From Pseudomonadota bacterium (GTDB lineage Bacteria > Pseudomonadota > Alphaproteobacteria > Acetobacterales > Acetobacteraceae), in contig JAJYAF010000064.1 in assembly GCA_021779655.1 (NCBI GenBank), positions 1 through 9,002 on the forward strand: a DNA stretch of 9,002 bases, written 5' to 3'. Position 1 is the stretch's first letter. Every line of letters starts with the position of its first letter. The translations under genes were made by a program, and so were the position numbers. The notes beneath the pieces were generated by a model. It was given only the letters and a program-made list of their open reading frames with translations. It ran no database searches and was not told where the DNA came from. Below are positions 5,204 through 9,002 of this stretch, piece after piece.

Positions 5204-5218
5204 AAGCTCCCCGAGCTT
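5204..5218 (-). promoter_or_regulatory. Hairpin overlapping the secB ribosome binding site
   Basis: AAGCTC (5204-5209) and GAGCTT (5213-5218) are perfect 6-bp arms with a three-base loop. In the secB transcript the loop is GGG and runs into the 3' arm as GGGGAG, the only plausible Shine-Dalgarno sequence for the ATG at 5196. If the hairpin forms, the site is partly masked, which could tune secB translation. Alternatively the palindrome could be a DNA operator between secB and argC. Confidence 0.4.
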
Positions 5219-5282
5219 CTGGTTTCCGGGGATCGCCTAGCACGCCCAAAGCGGCGTTGCCAGCATTGCGGAATTGGAGACC

Positions 5283-6251
5283 ATGGCCTTCAGGATATTT
5301 ATCGACGGTGAAGCAGGGACGACCGGGCTGCAAATCCGCGAGCGGCTGACCCGGCTGCCGCAAGCCGCATCCGGCCTCGCGCTGATCAGCCTGGACGAGG
5401 AAACGCGAAAAAATCCGGAGGCCCGGCTTGCCGCGATGCGGGAGGCGGATGTCGCGGTTCTCTGCCTGCCGGACGAAGCCGCGCGGGAAGCGGCGGAGAT
5501 GGCGCTTTCCCTTGGCGCCGCCGCGCCGAAGCTGCTGGACGCCAGCACCGCCCACCGCCTAGCGCCCGGCTGGACCTATGGCTTCCCCGAGCTTGGCCCA
5601 GGCCAGGCGGCGGAAATCGCGGCAAGCCGGCTGGTGGCCAACCCGGGCTGCTACGCGACAGGCGCCATCGCCTTGCTGCGGCCGCTGGCCGATGCCGGCT
5701 GGCTCGGCCCGGAGCACGATGTCACCATCCATGGCGTCTCCGGCTATACCGGCGGCGGCAAGCCGATGATCGCGGTTCATGAGGCCGCTGGCGGCCCGGC
5801 CTTCGAGCTGTATGGCCTCTCGCTCGCCCACAAGCATGTGCCGGAGATCATGCGCCATGGGGGGCTCGCCCGGCGCCCGCTTTTCCTCCCCTCGGTGGGG
5901 CATTTTCCGCAAGGGATGCTGGTCTGCATCCCCCTGTTCCTGGACCGGCTGAACGGCGGGCCGACATTGCGGGCGCTCGCGGATCTTTATGCCGAGCGGT
6001 ACGACCAGCCGGATATGCGCGTGCGCGCCCATCCCGGTATTTTCTCGGACAATCTCAAGGCGGAGGCCATGGCGGGGACTGACAGGATGGAGATTTACGT
6101 CTGCGGCGGCAACCGGGACGATCAGGCGGTGCTGATCGCGCGGCTCGACAATCTGGGCAAGGGCGCCGCCGGCGCGGCGATCCAGAATCTCGGGCTCATG
6201 CTTAACCTGCAAGAGCCGCTTATCGGGGCGCAAGACCGTGCCGCCGCCTGA
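5283..6251 (+). CDS. argC: N-acetyl-gamma-glutamyl-phosphate reductase (type 2, short form)
   Basis: ArgC performs the third step of arginine synthesis: NADPH-dependent reduction of N-acetyl-glutamyl-phosphate to the semialdehyde, in the cytoplasm. The 322-residue product is of the shorter ArgC class. Marks are IFIDGEAGTTGLQIRERL (5-22) at the nucleotide-binding N-terminus, DASTAHRLAPGWTYGFPEL (86-104), and the catalytic cysteine Cys123 in NPGCYATG. HGVSGYTGGGKP (150-161) and the KHVPEI segment (184-189) follow, where a histidine assists catalysis. All are intact. ATG at 5283 gives the standard family N-terminus (MAFRIFIDGEAGTTG); GGAG at 5276-5279 is only three bases away, which is close but usable. 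A TTG at 5274 would add three residues. It is divergent from secB and overlaps the carbonic anhydrase gene by 14 bases, so the two are probably co-transcribed. Confidence 0.96.
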   Translation: MAFRIFIDGEAGTTGLQIRERLTRLPQAASGLALISLDEETRKNPEARLAAMREADVAVLCLPDEAAREAAEMALSLGAAAPKLLDASTAHRLAPGWTYGFPELGPGQAAEIAASRLVANPGCYATGAIALLRPLADAGWLGPEHDVTIHGVSGYTGGGKPMIAVHEAAGGPAFELYGLSLAHKHVPEIMRHGGLARRPLFLPSVGHFPQGMLVCIPLFLDRLNGGPTLRALADLYAERYDQPDMRVRAHPGIFSDNLKAEAMAGTDRMEIYVCGGNRDDQAVLIARLDNLGKGAAGAAIQNLGLMLNLQEPLIGAQDRAAA

Positions 6252-6789
6252 CGCCCTCGGGCCTTGCGCGGTCTACGCGCTGGACGGCGTCGCCCCGCGG
6301 ATCGACCCCACAGCCTGGATCGCGCCCACGGCGGTGCTGATCGCCGACGTGCAAATCGGGCCGGAGGCGAATGTATGGTTCAACTGCGTGCTGCGGGGTG
6401 ACAGCAACCCGATCATCATCGGTGCGCGCAGCAACATCCAGGACGGCACGATCATCCACGTCTCCTCCAACATCCAGGGAACCCTCATCGGCGAGGACGT
6501 AACGGTCGGCCATGCCGCGATCATCCATGCCTGCACCCTGAAAAACCGCGCCTTCATCGGCATGGGCGCCACCGTGCTGGACGGCGCGGTGGTGGAGGAG
6601 GGCGGAATGCTGGGCGCCAATGGCCTGCTCGCGCCGGGCAAGCGGATCGGCCGGAACGAATTATGGATGGGCGCGCCCGCGCAGCTTGTCCGCACGATGA
6701 CGGAAGCGGAGCAGGCGCAATGGCAAACCACGGCGCCCCACTATGTGGCGCTGGCCAAGCGCTACCGCGCCGGCCTGGCGGAGGCATGA
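6238..6789 (+). CDS. Gamma-class carbonic anhydrase family protein (left-handed beta-helix)
   Basis: The 183-residue protein is a hexapeptide-repeat, left-handed beta-helix protein of the gamma-carbonic anhydrase / YrdA / PaaY type, which forms trimers with a metal at each subunit interface. Visible are the RGD motif (Arg53-Gly54-Asp55), NIQDGTIIH (66-74), and the likely metal ligands His74, His92 and His97 in GHAAIIH. Regular 'I/V-G-x' hexapeptides run from about 25 to 140, ending with LWMGAPAQLVR, and a C-terminal helix follows. Many homologues show little or no carbonic anhydrase activity in tests, so the reaction is not certain. The start is a GTG at 6238, 14 bases inside the end of argC; the family N-terminus leaves little room for a later start. 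The spacing implies translational coupling. A link to arginine synthesis through bicarbonate for carbamoyl-phosphate is possible but only inferred. Confidence 0.93.
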   Translation: MPPPDALGPCAVYALDGVAPRIDPTAWIAPTAVLIADVQIGPEANVWFNCVLRGDSNPIIIGARSNIQDGTIIHVSSNIQGTLIGEDVTVGHAAIIHACTLKNRAFIGMGATVLDGAVVEEGGMLGANGLLAPGKRIGRNELWMGAPAQLVRTMTEAEQAQWQTTAPHYVALAKRYRAGLAEA

Positions 6790-6790
6790 T

Positions 6791-6818
6791 ACCGGTCGGC
6801 CTTGAGGCGGACCGGTCG
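6791..6818. promoter_or_regulatory. Two ACCGGTCG boxes 20 bp apart
   Basis: ACCGGTCG occurs at 6791-6798 and again at 6811-6818, start to start 20 bases, about two helical turns. Because ACCGGT is self-complementary, the pair also reads as an inverted repeat (ACCGGTC / GACCGGT, 12-base loop). It starts one base after the carbonic anhydrase stop and about 115-140 bases before the TetR-like gene. It could be a regulator site or the stem of a 3'-end hairpin; there is no T-run. Confidence 0.4.
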
Positions 6819-6833
6819 CGCGCGGGGCTGGCG

Positions 6834-6862
6834 GGGCGGCCGCTGGTATGAGAAGGCCGCCC
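6834..6862. terminator. Inverted repeat GGGCGGCC-N13-GGCCGCCC
   Basis: Perfect 8-bp GC-only arms (6834-6841 and 6855-6862) surround a 13-base loop in the gap between the carbonic anhydrase and TetR-like genes. In RNA this would be a stable stem at the 3' end of the argC operon. No T-run follows, so intrinsic termination is doubtful; Rho-dependent termination, RNA protection or chance in GC-rich DNA remain possible. Confidence 0.3.
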
Positions 6863-6930
6863 GGCAGGCCGACCCCGCCGTCAGGCCATCCGTTGTTGGC
6901 AATGACCTTGCGCCGTCCTACATCAGAACC

Positions 6931-7632
6931 ATGACGGATGACGACGATTTCGACGCGAAACTGGTCGCCGCCGCGTTTGCTTCCGCCGCGGATAAAGGCT
7001 GGCACAGGGTTTCGGCGGCGCAGGCGGCGCGCGATGCCGGGCTCGATCTTGCCCATGCGCGCCTGCGGTTTCCCACGCGCCGTTCCATCCTGAAGCGTTT
7101 CGGTCAGATGGCCGACACATATGCGCTGGAAGGCGCCCCCGCCGAGGCGGCCGCCGATACCGTGAAGGACCGGCTGTTCGACCTGATGATGCGGCGCATC
7201 GATTTTTTGCAGAATCATCGTGGCGGCGTGATCGCCCTGGCCCGGCTCGCGCCGCTGGAGCCGGGTTTGAGCGCCTGGCTCGCCTGCGCGACCCTGGATT
7301 CCATGGGCTGGCTGCTTGAAGGCGCCGGGGTTTCCGCCCAGGGTATTCCCGGCGCGTTGCGCAAGCGCGGGCTGGCCGCCGTGTGGGTCTGGGGCCTGCG
7401 CGCCTGGCTCCGGGATGAAAGCGCCGACCTTGCCGCGACCATGGCGGCGGTGGACGCGGCGCTGAGCAAGGCGGACGGAATAGCCGCGCGCTTCACCCCC
7501 CCTGGTGCTGCCCCTGGTGCTGTTCCGGGCCGAAAGCCGCAAGCCGCCGGAATCGCGCCGGACGCGGACACCATCGCCCCGCCCCGCTTTCCTGATCCCG
7601 GCGCGCCGCCGGCCGCTGCTCCCGGCATCTAG
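6931..7632 (+). CDS. TetR/COQ9-like regulator with Pro/Ala-rich tail
   Basis: The 233-residue protein has a TetR-type N-terminus. The segment from GWHRVSAAQAARDAGLDLAH to ARLRFPTRRSILKRFG (24-58) follows the TetR helix-turn-helix pattern, and also resembles the N-terminal fold of COQ9 proteins, which are TetR relatives in ubiquinone synthesis. Residues 80-180 look helical and include RRIDFLQNHRGGVIALARLAP and WVWGLRAWLRDESADLAATMAAVDAAL, a pattern I associate with TetR-annotated proteins of Alphaproteobacteria. The last 50 residues are Pro/Ala/Gly-rich and contain a duplicated 12-bp unit, so that tail looks disordered and recently altered. The start at ATG 6931 has no ribosome binding site. 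A -35-like TTGGCA (6896-6901) and CTACAT (6918-6923) would put the transcript start near the ATG. It lies 88 bases before a phasin gene, which makes a polyhydroxyalkanoate regulator an inference worth testing. Confidence 0.7.
   Translation: MTDDDDFDAKLVAAAFASAADKGWHRVSAAQAARDAGLDLAHARLRFPTRRSILKRFGQMADTYALEGAPAEAAADTVKDRLFDLMMRRIDFLQNHRGGVIALARLAPLEPGLSAWLACATLDSMGWLLEGAGVSAQGIPGALRKRGLAAVWVWGLRAWLRDESADLAATMAAVDAALSKADGIAARFTPPGAAPGAVPGRKPQAAGIAPDADTIAPPRFPDPGAPPAAAPGI
7499..7522. repeat. 2 x 12-bp perfect tandem repeat in the TetR-like gene
   Basis: CCCCTGGTGCTG occurs at 7499-7510 and 7511-7522. It encodes part of the low-complexity tail (PGAAPGAVPG) and keeps frame. Confidence 0.85.
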
Positions 7633-7635
7633 ATC

Positions 7636-7654
7636 CCGCGCGGCGGGCGCGCGG
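7636..7654. terminator. GC-only hairpin after the TetR-like stop codon
   Basis: CCGCGCG (7636-7642) and CGCGCGG (7648-7654) are perfect arms with a five-base loop, starting three bases after the TAG at 7630-7632. The stem would be very stable in RNA. No U-tract follows, so it is at most a partial terminator or an RNA end-protecting structure between the regulator and the phasin gene. Confidence 0.4.
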
Positions 7655-7707
7655 CCGGTGCAAACCGAACCGCCAATCGCCCGCCAAGACATTCACGACT
7701 TAAGATA

Positions 7708-7713
7708 AAGGAG
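7708..7713 (+). promoter_or_regulatory. Strong ribosome binding site of the phasin gene
   Basis: AAGGAG lies seven bases before the ATG at 7721, within an AT-richer stretch (ACTTAAGATAAAGGAG). The strength fits a gene for an abundant granule-coating protein. I could not place a convincing promoter in the 88-base gap. Confidence 0.7.
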
Positions 7714-7720
7714 CCGAACC

Positions 7721-8263
7721 ATGGCTGAGAAACCCAGATCTGAAGCGAAGCCCGCCGCCCCGGAAGCCATCGCCCCGGAAGCCACCGCCCCGGAAGCCAC
7801 CGCCCCGGAAGCCACCCCGCAGGGCGGGAGCCGCCCGGGTGCCTTTCCGGACTTCATGAAGGAATTCAGCTTGCCGAAATCGGTCAGCGAGATGAAACCC
7901 CCGGCCATGCCCGATATGCAAGCCATGCTCGCGGCGTATAAGCGCAATCTCGAAGCGGTGGCGGAGGCCAACAAGCTGGCGCTGGAAGGCGCGCAGGCTT
8001 TCGCCCGCCGGCATATGGAAATCACGCAGGAGACCATGACCGCGCTTGCCGAGAGGCTGAAATCCCTGGCCAACCCCCAGCTGCCGGCCAGCCGCGCCGC
8101 GAAACAGGCGGAGCTGCTGAAGCAGCTTTATGAAAACGGCATCTCCCACACCCGCGAGCTTGGCGATCTGCTTCAGAAATCCAACGCCGAGGCGGTGCGG
8201 AAACTCAACGAACGCTTCTCCGAGGCGATGGCCGAGCTGATAACCCTGTTCAACAAGCAGTGA
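7721..8263 (+). CDS. Phasin family protein (polyhydroxyalkanoate granule-associated)
   Basis: Phasins coat polyhydroxyalkanoate granules in the cytoplasm and control their number and size. This 180-residue protein matches the phasin_2 type. The segment from [20 protein letters not shown] to [12 protein letters not shown] (about 74-105) is the hallmark, followed by a long amphipathic helical region to the C-terminus ([10 protein letters not shown], then [14 protein letters not shown] and [20 protein letters not shown]). There is no signal peptide or membrane segment. The first 40 residues are a low-complexity Ala/Pro/Glu arm containing four copies of a pentapeptide APEA(T/I) encoded by a 15-bp repeat; the arm is variable in this family. 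The start is well supported by AAGGAG at 7708-7713. It lies downstream of a TetR-like gene and 19 bases before uvrB, with no polymer synthesis gene in the window. Confidence 0.9.
   Translation: MAEKPRSEAKPAAPEAIAPEATAPEATAPEATPQGGSRPGAFPDFMKEFSLPKSVSEMKPPAMPDMQAMLAAYKRNLEAVAEANKLALEGAQAFARRHMEITQETMTALAERLKSLANPQLPASRAAKQAELLKQLYENGISHTRELGDLLQKSNAEAVRKLNERFSEAMAELITLFNKQ
7757..7816. repeat. 4 x 15-bp tandem repeat in the phasin gene
   Basis: Units of GCCCCGGAAGCCACC run from 7757 to 7816. The first has ATC in place of ACC at the end; the other three are identical. They encode APEAI and then APEAT three times in the N-terminal arm. Confidence 0.95.
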
Positions 8264-8282
8264 TCGGCTGCATATTCAGGGC

Positions 8283-9002
8283 ATGCCGCCCACCCTCGCC
8301 CGGACCGCGCCGGTAACCTTCGTTCCGCAAAAGCCTGCGTTGCGGCCGCCGCTGAATCCGCTGCGGGTGGTTTCCGAATTCGCGCCCAGCGGCGATCAGC
8401 CGCAAGCCATCGCGCAGCTCGTCGCCGGCCTGCGCGGCAATGAGCGCGACCAGGTGCTGCTCGGCGTCACCGGCTCCGGCAAGACCTTCACGATGGCCAA
8501 GGTGATCGAGCAGGTCCAGCGCCCCACCCTCGTTCTGGCCCCGAACAAAACCCTTGCGGCGCAGCTCTACGCCGAGATGAAATCGTTCTTCCCCGACAAC
8601 GCGGTGGAATATTTCGTTTCCTACTACGACTATTACCAGCCGGAAGCCTACGTGCCGCGCTCCGACACGTATATCGAGAAGGATTCCGCGATCAACGAAA
8701 CCATCGACCGCATGCGGCACGCCGCCACGCAAGCCCTGCTGGAGCGCTCGGATGTCGTGATCGTCGCCTCGGTCTCCTGCATCTACGGTATCGGCTCGGT
8801 GGAAACCTATTCCAAGATGGTGGTGCGCCTTGAAACCGGCGGCCGGATCGGCCGCGATTCCCTGGCCAAGGCCCTGGTTGATTTGCAATACCGCCGCAAC
8901 GATGTCGCTTTCACCCGCGGCAGCTTCCGGCTGCGCGGGGAAACGGTGGATGTCTTTCCCAGCCAATACGAGGATCGCGCCTGGCGGGTGAGCCTGTTCG
9001 GC
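8283..9002 (+). CDS. uvrB: Excinuclease ABC subunit UvrB, N-terminal 240 codons
   Basis: UvrB is the damage-verifying helicase-like subunit of nucleotide excision repair; it is loaded by UvrA and then recruits UvrC. The window holds domain 1a/1b/2 sequence before being cut at 9002. Visible are [11 protein letters not shown] (33-43), the Walker A motif GVTGSGKT (61-68), [14 protein letters not shown] (85-98), and the beta-hairpin region [12 protein letters not shown] (114-125) that clamps [21 protein letters not shown] (161-171) and [17 protein letters not shown] (211-227) complete the match. About 28 residues precede the conserved start (PLRVVSEF), so the protein has a short N-terminal extension if ATG 8283 is right. 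The ribosome binding site is weak (CAGGG close to the ATG). It follows the phasin stop by 19 bases. No break in frame is seen. Confidence 0.97.
   Translation, partial: MPPTLARTAPVTFVPQKPALRPPLNPLRVVSEFAPSGDQPQAIAQLVAGLRGNERDQVLLGVTGSGKTFTMAKVIEQVQRPTLVLAPNKTLAAQLYAEMKSFFPDNAVEYFVSYYDYYQPEAYVPRSDTYIEKDSAINETIDRMRHAATQALLERSDVVIVASVSCIYGIGSVETYSKMVVRLETGGRIGRDSLAKALVDLQYRRNDVAFTRGSFRLRGETVDVFPSQYEDRAWRVSLFG

Noticed and set aside
6786..6851. 21-codon frame starting in the ATGA overlap at the end of the carbonic anhydrase gene.
   Set aside because: Tiny, no recognisable product, and it overlaps the ACCGGTCG boxes and GC stem. The overlap alone is not enough to call a gene.
6802..6930. N-terminal extension of the TetR-like protein from ATG 6802 (43 extra residues).
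   Set aside because: The extension is Arg/Gly-rich without family likeness and would run through the GC stem; the helix-turn-helix begins soon after the ATG at 6931.

Overview
The window is GC-rich chromosomal DNA with short intergenic gaps, and the genes read as ordinary alphaproteobacterial genes. The SecB, AmpG-type permease, short-form (type 2) ArgC, gamma-class carbonic anhydrase, phasin_2 protein and UvrB sequences all fit Alphaproteobacteria. Rhodospirillales, perhaps Acetobacteraceae, seems most likely, but that is a recognition-based guess and not a search result.

Layout. Bases 1-101 hold the 5' end of a minus-strand zinc-type (MDR) alcohol dehydrogenase. About 460 bases without a convincing gene follow, carrying two inverted repeats. 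At 563-652 a 29-residue small ORF with a good ribosome binding site ends four bases before a FabI-type enoyl-ACP reductase (657-1442). An iron-containing alcohol dehydrogenase (1511-2659) comes next on the same strand. A minus-strand Smr-domain protein (2679-3239) converges on it. The Smr gene diverges from an AmpG-family permease (3364-4677) across a region with a perfect 16-bp palindrome and a promoter-like sequence. AmpG converges with secB (minus, 4696-5196), and secB diverges from argC (5283-6251). argC overlaps a gamma-carbonic anhydrase gene (6238-6789). A TetR/COQ9-like protein (6931-7632), a phasin (7721-8263) and the first 240 codons of uvrB (8283-9002, cut by the window edge) complete the plus strand.

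How the genes relate. This is mostly a run of housekeeping genes and not one pathway. The left part has a metabolic flavour: two alcohol dehydrogenases of unrelated families flank a divergent FabI paralogue. The right part pairs a TetR-fold protein with a phasin, which suggests polyhydroxyalkanoate granule biology nearby. No mobile element, CRISPR array, rRNA or tRNA was recognised.

The most distinctive feature is the density of short tandem repeats. There are six separate arrays, with unit lengths of 16, 12, 6, 14, 12 and 15 bp. One is a 3 x 14-bp palindromic array that supplies the stop codons of both ampG and secB. I found no clear undescribed multi-gene system here.
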